9,393 nucleotides of DNA from an uncultured Collinsella sp. (GCA_934630735.1 CAKTWK010000053.1:1-9393), one strand, 5' to 3'; counted from the first letter of the stretch, positions 1-6,230 are shown. Numbers and translations are program-made. Notes: generated by a model not told the origin, from the sequence alone.

Positions 1-1
1 G

Positions 2-112
2 GATAAGGGGGCTTCCTGGTCTGCGGAATGTTCTGAAAGGCAACTCCAGAGCGGGCCCTACGTTAACGCGGCAGAGGGGGAGTGCGATTCCTCGATCGCT
101 CACTTAATCTAA
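2..112 (+). CDS. possible 3' end of an unidentified gene (partial)
   Basis: A frame open from the left edge to a TAA at 110-112 would encode the last 36 residues of a protein, ending in ...CDSSIAHLI. About two thirds of its codons end in G or C, which fits the genes further right, and a GC-rich hairpin follows 13 bases after the stop. I do not recognise the tail. The neighbouring forward frame is also open to a stop at 105-107, and the opposite strand is open as well, so reading direction is not settled. An uncharacterised RNA gene is an alternative. Sequence left of the window would decide it. Confidence 0.25.
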   Translation, partial: DKGASWSAECSERQLQSGPYVNAAEGECDSSIAHLI

Positions 113-125
113 TAGGAAATTGAGC

Positions 126-151
126 GAGGCCGGAGCTTTAGCTCCGGCCTC
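126..151. terminator. GC-rich hairpin, possible terminator
   Basis: An 11-bp perfect stem (126-136 with 141-151) is closed by a TTTA loop. There is no T-run after it on the + strand. On the minus strand a short T-run follows, so as a classical intrinsic terminator it is weak in both directions. A further 7-bp inverted pair, TCGCTCA (96-102) and TGAGCGA (121-127), partly overlaps its base. It may end whatever gene lies at the left edge. Confidence 0.4.
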
Positions 152-161
152 CCCATATAAG

Positions 162-180
162 GGCTCGGCAAAGCCGAGCC
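162..180. repeat. short hairpin GGCTCGGC-AAA-GCCGAGCC
   Basis: A perfect 8-bp stem (162-169 with 173-180) around an AAA loop lies 10 bases after the previous hairpin. No T-run follows on the + strand. The two hairpins may work together as a bidirectional transcription end or an RNA 3' stabiliser; the function is inferred. Confidence 0.45.
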
Positions 181-208
181 ACTAAATTATGTATTAGCCC
201 CAGAACAT

Positions 209-440
209 ATTTGAGAACTGTGCCCGGAGTGCATACTTCTAGGGCCGGAATGAGGTTGCTTTCCAACGCATTCCGCAGGGGGCGGCATTATTTTGTAGCG
301 CGAAGCGCGGATCAAAATAATGTCGCATGCCCGAGGACGCGTTGGAAAGCAACCTCATTCCGGCCCGAACAGGTCAGTCTACCTGCGCATTTACAAATTC
401 GTAAACTTTTTTGAAAAAAGTGCTTGCACAGTTCTCGAAT
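209..440. repeat. outer 15-bp inverted repeat enclosing the long stem-loop
   Basis: The arm at 209-223 is the reverse complement of 426-440 with one mismatch (core GAGAACTGTGC against GCACAGTTCTC). The right arm lies within the tRNA-Leu promoter, overlapping its -35 hexamer at 424-429. The spacing to the inner repeat is unequal: 18 bases on the left and 59 on the right. The outer pair could be the ends of a small non-autonomous element, or a copy of promoter sequence in inverted orientation. No protein-coding gene is supported inside it. Confidence 0.6.
242..366. repeat. long nested inverted repeat (28-bp perfect arms)
   Basis: Arms 242-269 and 339-366 are perfect reverse complements over 28 bases. 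Inside them, 282-295 pairs with 313-326 over 14 bases with one G.U-type mismatch, around a central GCGC-GAA-GCGC hairpin (298-308). As RNA this would be a stem-loop of about 125 nt, upstream of the tRNA-Leu promoter. I recognise neither a transposase nor an RNA family in it. Candidates are a palindromic intergenic repeat or MITE-like element, or a structured RNA. An open frame crossing it from 211 is explained by the repeat and is not called. Confidence 0.92.
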
Positions 441-453
441 CATAGGTTATTAT
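405..453 (+). promoter_or_regulatory. promoter of tRNA-Leu with palindromic T6/A6 upstream tract
   Basis: The -35 box is TTGCAC (424-429). The -10 is TATTAT (448-453) with an 18-base spacer, or TTATTA with 17. Directly upstream lies ACTTTTTTGAAAAAAGT (405-421), symmetric apart from its central base. Nearly the same tract precedes the -35 of the two other tRNA units, around 3877 and 6234, which supports a functional UP-like or factor-binding role. Confidence 0.75.
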
Positions 454-510
454 CTTCCTCGTTGAACGCGCGGGTCCAAGAAAACGAACCGCGAATCAAC
501 AACATAGCAT

Positions 511-600
511 GTCGGAGTGGCGGAATTGGCAGACGCGCTAGCTTGAGGTGCTAGTGACCGCTTTTTGGTCATGCGGGTTCAAGTCCCGCCTCCGACACCA
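511..600 (+). tRNA. tRNA-Leu(GAG)
   Basis: This is a 90-nt class II tRNA with a long variable arm. The acceptor stem GTCGGAG pairs with CTCCGAC, the discriminator is A, and CCA is encoded. The anticodon stem CTAGC/GCTAG closes the loop TTGAGGT, giving anticodon GAG (545-547), which reads CUC and CUU leucine codons. The T arm is a CGGG stem with a TTCAAGT loop. It has its own promoter and terminator. Confidence 0.97.
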
Positions 601-611
601 TCGCATTTGAG

Positions 612-633
612 AAGCCTCTTCGGAGGCTTTTTT
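612..633 (+). terminator. intrinsic terminator of tRNA-Leu
   Basis: Stem AAGCCTC (612-618) pairs with GAGGCTT (623-629) around a stable TTCG tetraloop and runs into a T-tract ending at 633. The next gene begins 26 bases later, so leakage here may feed it. Confidence 0.88.
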
Positions 634-659
634 GTTACCGATAGACGGTGAGGTCCACG

Positions 660-3005
660 ATGGAAACGCTTGAGCGCAACGAGTGGGCAGACGTTGCCCA
701 ACTGGTCGAGATCACGAGCGATGCTGTCATCATTTGTGAGCTCGACGGAACCATTCTGCATGTGAATAATCGCTTACTTGGTTTGATGTGCGAGGAACGC
801 GCCGACGTCATCGGTGGAGATGTTAAAGACGTCCTGTATTCGTCCGCTTTTGAACGTGCGACGGAACATCGTCTGCCATTTGAAACTGATGGCTCCGAGA
901 ACGAACTGATGCTCAAGCTGAGTGACGGCTCTTTTATTCCCGTCTTGGTTCGTGCGGGCTCCGTAACGCCTCCACGTATCTTTGGGCGCCGCGCACCACG
1001 TGTCCTGGTGGCGCTTCACAGTATTGAGGAACAGTATTCTCACGACCGGCAACTCAAGCGTGCGTTATCGGAGCTTAGAGTGGCGAACAAGCGTCTCTCT
1101 GGCACGCTCTCGGTCATTATGAGCACTGTGGGCTCCGATGAGTTACCCAGCCTGCTTGATACCGTTTTGAACCTGCTTGTAGGAACGCTCGATGCTTCGG
1201 GCGCTGCTATCTATTTTTCTGAGAGCGGCGGCTTTAAGCTTCGCGGTGTTTCCAAGGAGCTGTACGACAGCTACCTGCCCGAGTTTTTGCCGTATGGCGC
1301 TGGCATTCCGACGTATGTTCTTCGCGAGTCGCGTGCTTGTCGCTTGTCGATTCAACAGGACCTTGAGGGCGATAAGGCCGCCTCCGGTATGTTCATGGAC
1401 CTGGATAATCGTTCTAAGCACCTGTTGCGCATGCAGGATATGCCTCCGTACCGCAGCGAGATCTGTCTTCCCGTTTTTTACGGTACGCAGATCCTTGGCG
1501 TGCTGGAAGTTGGTTGGAAACGCCCCCAGGCACCGCTCGCCTATGACGTTAATGTACTTGAGGTCATTTGCGATTACCTGTCTATCCAGCTGGTCGGCAT
1601 GGCATCGAGTCTTCGCTCTCGTCGTACGGCCGAGCTTGGCCGCTCGCTCAATGTCTTGCGGGATGAGTTGTTTACCTTTCTAGACGATTCCGCCGCGGCT
1701 ACCCAGGCGGTATCGTCCGAGATCTGCAATATGCTCAACTGCCATTTTTGCCCTATTGAGTATGACGCCAGTCTGGATTCCTACGTCATAGATTTTGAAG
1801 GCGGCAGTCGCGTTGCTTTGCCGGACGATCCCGAGAAGCTTTTCTTTTCCACGACGGCGCCAGCGGCACGTTTGGGGGCTGCCCCCGATGGCTTTGAGGC
1901 ATCTGTTTTGGGCGGCACGAGTGCCGAGGACCTTAAACACGTCCGTATAACTCGCGTTGACGAATCGATGCCTATGGGAGGCTGGCTTAGGGCACATGGC
2001 CTGCCTTGCCAGGGTCTCTACGTCGACGCCGGCATCGAGGCGGGGCGCCCGCGCTCTGAGGGCGATGGCAAGCACAGTAACGACGCGATCGTTCCTGCTT
2101 CTGTCGCGAAGGGCCCGACGACGCGCGCGCTGCTGCTTCGTGATGGTAGCCAAGAGCCGATTGATGACCTTGAATATGACTACTTGGTGCACTTGGCTCA
2201 TGACTTTGAACTGATCTATGAAGGCGAATCTCAAAAGCGTGAGGAGCGCCATATCGCTCAGACCCTCCAGATTGGCATGAGAAATTCACTGGGGGATGTT
2301 CCGGGTATCGCAACCGATTCGGTGTACCTGTCGGCCACGAACTCGGCGTTGGTCGGCGGCGATTTCTATACGCTCATCCGTCTTCCCGACGATTGCGCCG
2401 TCATGATTCTGGGCGATGTGTCTGGCAAAGGCATTGAGGCTGCATCGATGTCCGCGCTCGTCAAGACGGCCCTGACGGCATATGCCTGGGAGGGCGCTGG
2501 ACCGGCCCGCATGGCACGCTCCCTTAACAGCATGCTCATGGGCTTTTCGAGGGTCGAGACGTTCGTGACGGCCTTTATCGCCAAGATTGACCTTAAAGCC
2601 GGACGCGCAACGTATTGTTCGGCGGGCCATCCTCCGACCATGGTCATCAGGCCAGAGTCGATGCCGCTGGGTGGCGACGAGGCTCGTGGGGGGGAGGTCG
2701 AGCTGCTTGGATGCCAATCGGGGGTAATCGGTGCCTTTGAGAGCATGGTGTACGAGACAGGCGTGTTTACGTTCGCTCCTGGTGACATGCTATTTATGTA
2801 CACCGATGGAACAATCGAAGCACGTGACCGCTCGGGTGCTTTCTTTGGCGAGCAGCGCCTTCGTGACCTTCTGCTCTCTGTCTCGGGTGAGGGCGTATCG
2901 GGAATCTGCGGCAAGGTCTTGGGCGAGCTCGACCGATTTACCGAATCGGCGCTGGACGATGACATTGCATTGGTGTCCCTTGAGTTTTTACGGGGTCGTT
3001 CATAG
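660..3005 (+). CDS. PAS-GAF SpoIIE-family PP2C serine phosphatase (RsbU/RsbP-like)
   Basis: The 781-residue protein is probably cytosolic; I see no signal peptide or membrane segment. Residues about 10-120 look like a PAS domain, 125-150 a helical linker, 155-315 a GAF domain, and 330-520 a second, more divergent GAF-like region. Residues 525-777 form the PPM/PP2C (SpoIIE) phosphatase domain. Its metal-site motifs are all present: VGGDFY (Asp568), GDVSGKG (585-591), YCSAGHPP, YTDG (Asp716) and the C-terminal DDD (766-768). Family members remove phosphate from STAS-domain proteins, which starts partner switching. The STAS partner is encoded 78 bases downstream, so an operon is likely. I chose ATG 660 because GGTGAGG (647-653) is well spaced before it; the in-frame GTG at 648 lies inside that ribosome-binding site. 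No clear promoter separates it from the tRNA-Leu terminator. The input signal is unknown. Confidence 0.9.
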   Translation: METLERNEWADVAQLVEITSDAVIICELDGTILHVNNRLLGLMCEERADVIGGDVKDVLYSSAFERATEHRLPFETDGSENELMLKLSDGSFIPVLVRAGSVTPPRIFGRRAPRVLVALHSIEEQYSHDRQLKRALSELRVANKRLSGTLSVIMSTVGSDELPSLLDTVLNLLVGTLDASGAAIYFSESGGFKLRGVSKELYDSYLPEFLPYGAGIPTYVLRESRACRLSIQQDLEGDKAASGMFMDLDNRSKHLLRMQDMPPYRSEICLPVFYGTQILGVLEVGWKRPQAPLAYDVNVLEVICDYLSIQLVGMASSLRSRRTAELGRSLNVLRDELFTFLDDSAAATQAVSSEICNMLNCHFCPIEYDASLDSYVIDFEGGSRVALPDDPEKLFFSTTAPAARLGAAPDGFEASVLGGTSAEDLKHVRITRVDESMPMGGWLRAHGLPCQGLYVDAGIEAGRPRSEGDGKHSNDAIVPASVAKGPTTRALLLRDGSQEPIDDLEYDYLVHLAHDFELIYEGESQKREERHIAQTLQIGMRNSLGDVPGIATDSVYLSATNSALVGGDFYTLIRLPDDCAVMILGDVSGKGIEAASMSALVKTALTAYAWEGAGPARMARSLNSMLMGFSRVETFVTAFIAKIDLKAGRATYCSAGHPPTMVIRPESMPLGGDEARGGEVELLGCQSGVIGAFESMVYETGVFTFAPGDMLFMYTDGTIEARDRSGAFFGEQRLRDLLLSVSGEGVSGICGKVLGELDRFTESALDDDIALVSLEFLRGRS

Positions 3006-3083
3006 ACGACGCTGGGCGGGCTGAATCCGTACGGTTGGGGAAACGAATGCATCGAGTGGGCTTTTTTGGGGAACCATGGTCGT

Positions 3084-3830
3084 ATGAATGAGTGGAATGA
3101 CATAGCGGTTTTGACGCCACCAGGCGATATCGACATCGCCACGGTGCCTGCGCTGCGTCGGCGGTTGGATGCTTTGATTGGCCGCGGCGTGCGTCGTGTC
3201 GTCATCAACTGTCAGGCTGTTAGCTTTATCGATTCGACGGGCTTGGCATTCCTGCTTACGCGCGCTCGTGAGCTCATGAGGCGAGAAGGCCTGCTTTCGC
3301 TCGTCAATGCATCAGGTGAAGTTGTTCGCTTTTTGGAGATTGCTCGTCTTGTCGATATTCTTCATGTCGCGGGGCCGGCACGGGAGTCTATTCCCGCCAT
3401 TCCGGTGGGGGAGCTGCCTCGCTGGAGTAAGAGCGTCGAGGTCCGTCAGGGTATCGAGAATCTTCCATACTACCGACATCGCATCGCCGAACTCCTTGAA
3501 TCGCTTCCGTTGCGCCGTGACGAGCGCTACGATGTCGCATTGGCGTCGGGGGAGGCGCTGGGTAATGCCTATGACCATGCGGGCGGTATCGGGTGCGTCC
3601 TGACGGTTCAGGCCTATGGCGATCGCGTTGTGGTTGAGGTGCTTGATCGAGGTGCCGGCTATTCTATCGATGAAACGAGCGAACCGGTCGCATCAGAGGA
3701 GCGCGGCCGTGGTATCAAGCTTATGCGTATGCTCGTCGATAACGTGGAGGTTGCTCGTCGTACGGACGGCGCCGGCACGCGCGTGCAGATGGTGAAGCTG
3801 TTTAGCGGAGCGCTGGAATCGTGTGCCTAG
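3084..3830 (+). CDS. STAS domain fused to RsbW/SpoIIAB-like ATPase (anti-anti-sigma / anti-sigma fusion)
   Basis: The 248-residue protein joins two functions that are usually separate. Residues 1-105 are a STAS domain with the FIDSTGLAFLL motif; Ser51 aligns with the serine phosphorylated in RsbV/SpoIIAA. Residues about 115-240 are a GHKL ATPase of the anti-sigma kinase type, with N-box EALGNAYDHA (Glu157, Asn161, His165), the DxGxG nucleotide motif DRGAG (188-192) and the ERGRGI glycine motif (206-211), so it looks catalytically intact. The upstream phosphatase is the natural partner that would dephosphorylate the STAS serine. The regulated target is not in the window and may be a sigma factor or another protein. 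ATG 3084 is preferred, with GGGGAA (3068-3073) as a moderate ribosome-binding site; an in-frame TTG at 3066 would add six residues. No terminator separates it from the gene before. Confidence 0.88.
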   Translation: MNEWNDIAVLTPPGDIDIATVPALRRRLDALIGRGVRRVVINCQAVSFIDSTGLAFLLTRARELMRREGLLSLVNASGEVVRFLEIARLVDILHVAGPARESIPAIPVGELPRWSKSVEVRQGIENLPYYRHRIAELLESLPLRRDERYDVALASGEALGNAYDHAGGIGCVLTVQAYGDRVVVEVLDRGAGYSIDETSEPVASEERGRGIKLMRMLVDNVEVARRTDGAGTRVQMVKLFSGALESCA

Positions 3831-3876
3831 CCAATCGCTTTAGCGCGTTTAGCTGCTAAGAACATGCGGCAGACAA

Positions 3877-3923
3877 GTTTTTTGAAAAAAGTACTTGCGT
3901 CTTTTGGACAACTCGCGTAAATT
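3877..3923 (+). promoter_or_regulatory. promoter of the Gly-Cys-Gly tRNA cluster
   Basis: The -35 box TTGCGT (3895-3900), a 17-base spacer and the -10 TAAATT (3918-3923) lie just upstream of tRNA-Gly. The tract GTTTTTTGAAAAAAGT (3877-3892) precedes the -35 as at the other two tRNA units. It is the only convincing promoter for the three tRNAs. Confidence 0.75.
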
Positions 3924-3935
3924 AATAACCCGCAA

Positions 3936-4011
3936 GCGGACATGGCTCAGTTGGTAGAGCACAACCTTGCCAAGGTTGGGGTCGCGGGTTCGAGCCCCGT
4001 TGTCCGCTCCA
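3936..4011 (+). tRNA. tRNA-Gly(GCC), copy 1
   Basis: A 76-nt cloverleaf with acceptor GCGGACA/TGTCCGC, discriminator T and encoded CCA. The anticodon stem CAACC/GGTTG closes the loop TTGCCAA, giving anticodon GCC (3969-3971). It is identical in sequence to copy 2 at 4162-4237. Confidence 0.97.
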
Positions 4012-4021
4012 TTGCATTTCC

Positions 4022-4044
4022 GGACCGTTTAGGCGGTCCTTTTT
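4022..4044 (+). terminator. terminator-like hairpin between tRNA-Gly and tRNA-Cys
   Basis: Stem GGACCG (4022-4027) pairs with CGGTCC (4034-4039) around a six-base loop and is followed by five T. The T-run ends two bases before tRNA-Cys starts. It may act as an attenuator or a processing signal, since no promoter is seen between the tRNAs. Confidence 0.75.
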
Positions 4045-4045
4045 C

Positions 4046-4119
4046 GGCGAAGTGGCCAAGTGGTAAGGCAGAGGCCTGCAAAGCCTTTACCCCCGGTTCG
4101 AATCCGGGCTTCGCCTCCA
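4046..4119 (+). tRNA. tRNA-Cys(GCA)
   Basis: A 74-nt cloverleaf with acceptor GGCGAAG/CTTCGCC, discriminator T and encoded CCA. The anticodon loop CTGCAAA gives anticodon GCA (4078-4080), and the T arm is CCCGG-TTCGAAT-CCGGG. It is the middle gene of the Gly-Cys-Gly cluster. Confidence 0.97.
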
Positions 4120-4128
4120 GGCAACATC

Positions 4129-4155
4129 CGGGCGCTCCGGCGCCCGTTTTGTTTT
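4129..4155 (+). terminator. terminator-like hairpin after tRNA-Cys
   Basis: A 7-bp perfect stem CGGGCGC (4129-4135) / GCGCCCG (4140-4146) has a TCCG loop and is followed by TTTTGTTTT. It lies between tRNA-Cys and the second tRNA-Gly. Confidence 0.8.
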
Positions 4156-4161
4156 ACATAT

Positions 4162-4237
4162 GCGGACATGGCTCAGTTGGTAGAGCACAACCTTGCCAAG
4201 GTTGGGGTCGCGGGTTCGAGCCCCGTTGTCCGCTCCA
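4162..4237 (+). tRNA. tRNA-Gly(GCC), copy 2
   Basis: All 76 bases are identical to the copy at 3936-4011, with anticodon GCC at 4195-4197 and encoded CCA. Flanking sequence is unrelated, so the identity is confined to the gene. That fits strong selection, gene conversion or an old duplication. Confidence 0.97.
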
Positions 4238-4245
4238 AACGCAGC

Positions 4246-4277
4246 AGCCCGACTACTACGGTAGCCGGGCTTTTTTT
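4246..4277 (+). terminator. terminator of the Gly-Cys-Gly tRNA cluster
   Basis: Stem AGCCCG (4246-4251) / CGGGCT (4266-4271) continues through one mismatch into CTAC/GTAG with a TACG loop, and ends in seven T. It is a strong intrinsic terminator. Confidence 0.9.
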
Positions 4278-4342
4278 GTACCCATCGCCTGGGCTCGAAC
4301 CCGAGAGGGAGCGAGCGTTTTGGGGCGTGGCTGTGGCGTTGT

Positions 4343-4373
4343 TTGCCGCGAATGTCAGCTTTGGGCGTATCAT
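4343..4373 (+). promoter_or_regulatory. weak candidate promoter for the GH13 gene
   Basis: TATCAT (4368-4373) matches five of six -10 consensus bases, but the best -35 candidate, TTGCCG (4343-4348), is 19 bases away. The gene follows a strong terminator and should need its own promoter, and this is the best I can find. It lacks the T6/A6 tract of the tRNA promoters. Confidence 0.25.
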
Positions 4374-4416
4374 CGTGGGCATCTCGCAAAACCTCGTTGC
4401 AAGGGAGATACACCCC

Positions 4417-6150
4417 ATGGCTACGGAAAAGTCCTCTTCGCGCTCATGGATGTCCGATGCCGCGATCTATCAGATCTACCCGCGCTCGTTTAAGGATTCG
4501 ACTGGTTCGGGCCTGGGCGATATCGCGGGCATTACCCAGCAGATGGACTATCTTGAGCGGCTGGGTATCGAGGCCATCTGGCTGAGCCCGTTTTACCCAT
4601 CGCCTCTTGTCGATGGCGGCTATGATGTGGCGGACTACTGCGATGTCGACCCGCGTCTCGGCTCGCTTGACGACTTCGATGACATGATTGCTGCGGCTCA
4701 CGCGCACGGCATCAAGGTCATCGTCGACATCGTGCCCAACCATTCGTCCAACCAGCACCCCTGGTTCAAAGCCGCTCTTGCCGCCGGCCCCGGATCGCCC
4801 GAGCGCGCCCGCTATATCTTCCGCGATGGTCGCGGCGAGCACGGCGAGCTGCCTCCCACCAATTGGAATGCCAACTTTGGCGGCCCCGCTTGGACGCGCG
4901 TCGCGGACGGTCAATGGTATCTGCACATGTTTACGCCCGAGCAGCCGGACTTTGACTGGTCGTGCCCCGAGGTTCGCGCGTTCTTTTGCGACGTCCTGGC
5001 GTTTTGGAGCGATCGAGGCGTCGATGGCTTTCGCATTGATGTAGCGCACGGTCTCGCCAAGGATCTCGACCGCGATGATCTTGACCGGTGGCATCTCGCC
5101 GAGGGCGATGACATGGTTGAGGACGGCACCCATCCGCTGTGGGACCGCAACGAGGTCCACGAGATCTATCGCGAGTGGCGCCGCGTGTTCGACCGCTATG
5201 ATCCGCCACGCAGCGCCGTTGCCGAGGCGTGGGTGCTGCCCGAACGCCAGTATCTCTACGCGCGCCCCAGCGAGCTTGGCCAGACATTCAACTTTGAGTT
5301 CGCCAAGGCCACTTGGACCTATGATGACATGCACGCTGCAATCGAGGAGGGCTTGAAGGCGGCCATCGAATCCGACTCCGCCTCGACCTGGGTACTTTCC
5401 AACCACGACGTGCCGCGCGTGGCGACGCGCTATGCCCTGCCGCAAATCAAGGCGACGCGCTATCACCAGATTGCGCTCGACTGGCTCTTACGCGACGGGT
5501 CGTCTTATGACGAGGACCGTGAACTCGGCGAGCGCCGCGCGCGGGCGGCCCTTTTGCTCGAGCTGGCGCTTCCGGGCTCGGCATACGTGTATCAGGGTGA
5601 GGAGCTCGGCCTTTTTGAGGTGGCCGATATCCCGTGGGCCGCACTCGAAGATCCTACTGCGACCAATACGCACGGACCGAAGCGCGAGAAGGGGCGCGAC
5701 GGCTGCCGTGTGCCCCTGCCGTGGGTGGCAGCGGACGATCCCGCGCAGGGCGGATCGTTTGGGTTTTCACCGGCGGACGCCGATGCGGCGCCCCATCTGC
5801 CGCAGCCTGCATGGTTTTCCGATTACGCTGCCGATAGGGAAGAAGCGGACCCGACATCGATGCTTGCGCTCTATCGCGACGCCCTCTGGCTGCGGCGCAA
5901 GCTGCGCGGGCGCGCTAACGATCTTGCGTGGCTCGATCTTGACGGGCGCACCGGCCTTGCGGATGGTGCCGAGGGCGCTGAGGGTGGCGTCATCGCCTAT
6001 CGCCGCGACAACGGCTGGGCATGTGTGGCGAACTTCGGTGCAGCACCCGTGGAGCTGCCGGCGGGTAGGGTTCTGCTCACCTCATCACCGCTTGCAGATG
6101 GCAGGCTCGAGCAGGACAGCTCTGCCTGGATCATGCTCGCTGAGTTGTAG
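4417..6150 (+). CDS. GH13 alpha-glucosidase / oligo-1,6-glucosidase
   Basis: The 577-residue retaining glycoside hydrolase probably works in the cytosol, as no signal peptide is seen. It would release glucose from the non-reducing ends of imported maltodextrins or isomalto-oligosaccharides. The GH13 regions are in order: DIVPNH (Asp104, His109), GFRIDVA with nucleophile Asp208, AEAWVLPE with acid/base Glu270, and LSNHD with Asp331. QGEELGL (393-399) and GRDGCRVPLPW (426-436) are typical of the alpha-glucosidase branch. Valine after the nucleophile (Val209) is the residue linked to alpha-1,6 activity in oligo-1,6-glucosidases, so isomaltose-type substrates are possible. Length fits the family. 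ATG 4417 follows AAGGGAG (4401-4407) at good spacing; the frame stays open upstream across the tRNA genes, but that extension is not coding. No transporter or regulator gene is beside it. Confidence 0.93.
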   Translation: MATEKSSSRSWMSDAAIYQIYPRSFKDSTGSGLGDIAGITQQMDYLERLGIEAIWLSPFYPSPLVDGGYDVADYCDVDPRLGSLDDFDDMIAAAHAHGIKVIVDIVPNHSSNQHPWFKAALAAGPGSPERARYIFRDGRGEHGELPPTNWNANFGGPAWTRVADGQWYLHMFTPEQPDFDWSCPEVRAFFCDVLAFWSDRGVDGFRIDVAHGLAKDLDRDDLDRWHLAEGDDMVEDGTHPLWDRNEVHEIYREWRRVFDRYDPPRSAVAEAWVLPERQYLYARPSELGQTFNFEFAKATWTYDDMHAAIEEGLKAAIESDSASTWVLSNHDVPRVATRYALPQIKATRYHQIALDWLLRDGSSYDEDRELGERRARAALLLELALPGSAYVYQGEELGLFEVADIPWAALEDPTATNTHGPKREKGRDGCRVPLPWVAADDPAQGGSFGFSPADADAAPHLPQPAWFSDYAADREEADPTSMLALYRDALWLRRKLRGRANDLAWLDLDGRTGLADGAEGAEGGVIAYRRDNGWACVANFGAAPVELPAGRVLLTSSPLADGRLEQDSSAWIMLAEL

Positions 6151-6230
6151 GGGCCTCTTGCGGCGAGCTTGCGTTTGCCTACACCTTCCGTGGTGGCTGA
6201 TGTCTTCGCGAGGTTCGCGAGGGCGTCGCA

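Noticed and set aside
211..414. 67-codon frame across the long inverted repeat
   Set aside because: Its start is TTG without a ribosome-binding site, and most of it is the two palindrome arms, so the translation merely reads the repeat.
3006..3083. Possible terminator between the phosphatase and the STAS-ATPase genes (GGGCTTTTTT)
   Set aside because: The T-run has no matching stable stem before it, so co-transcription of the two genes is more likely.
4280..4310. Minus-strand tRNA around the inverted T-arm copy
   Set aside because: Only the T-loop and part of the stem match. The stem has a mismatch and no acceptor, anticodon or D arm can be built around it.
4060..4416. N-terminal extension of the GH13 gene into tRNA-Cys and tRNA-Gly
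   Set aside because: The frame happens to stay open, but the region is tRNA and a terminator. The GH13 homology begins after ATG 4417, which has a good ribosome-binding site.
3942..4493. Open frame of 183 codons through the Gly-Cys-Gly tRNA cluster
   Set aside because: It is a read-through of tRNA genes and terminators. The peptide MAQLVEHNLAKVGVAGSSPVV is simply tRNA-Gly translated and recurs at each copy.
4444..5466. 340-codon minus-strand frame opposite the GH13 gene
   Set aside because: It is an antisense shadow of a GC-rich coding region, with no recognisable domain; the + strand carries complete GH13 motifs. The minus-strand frames at 2366-3208 and 8033-8950 are rejected for the same reason.
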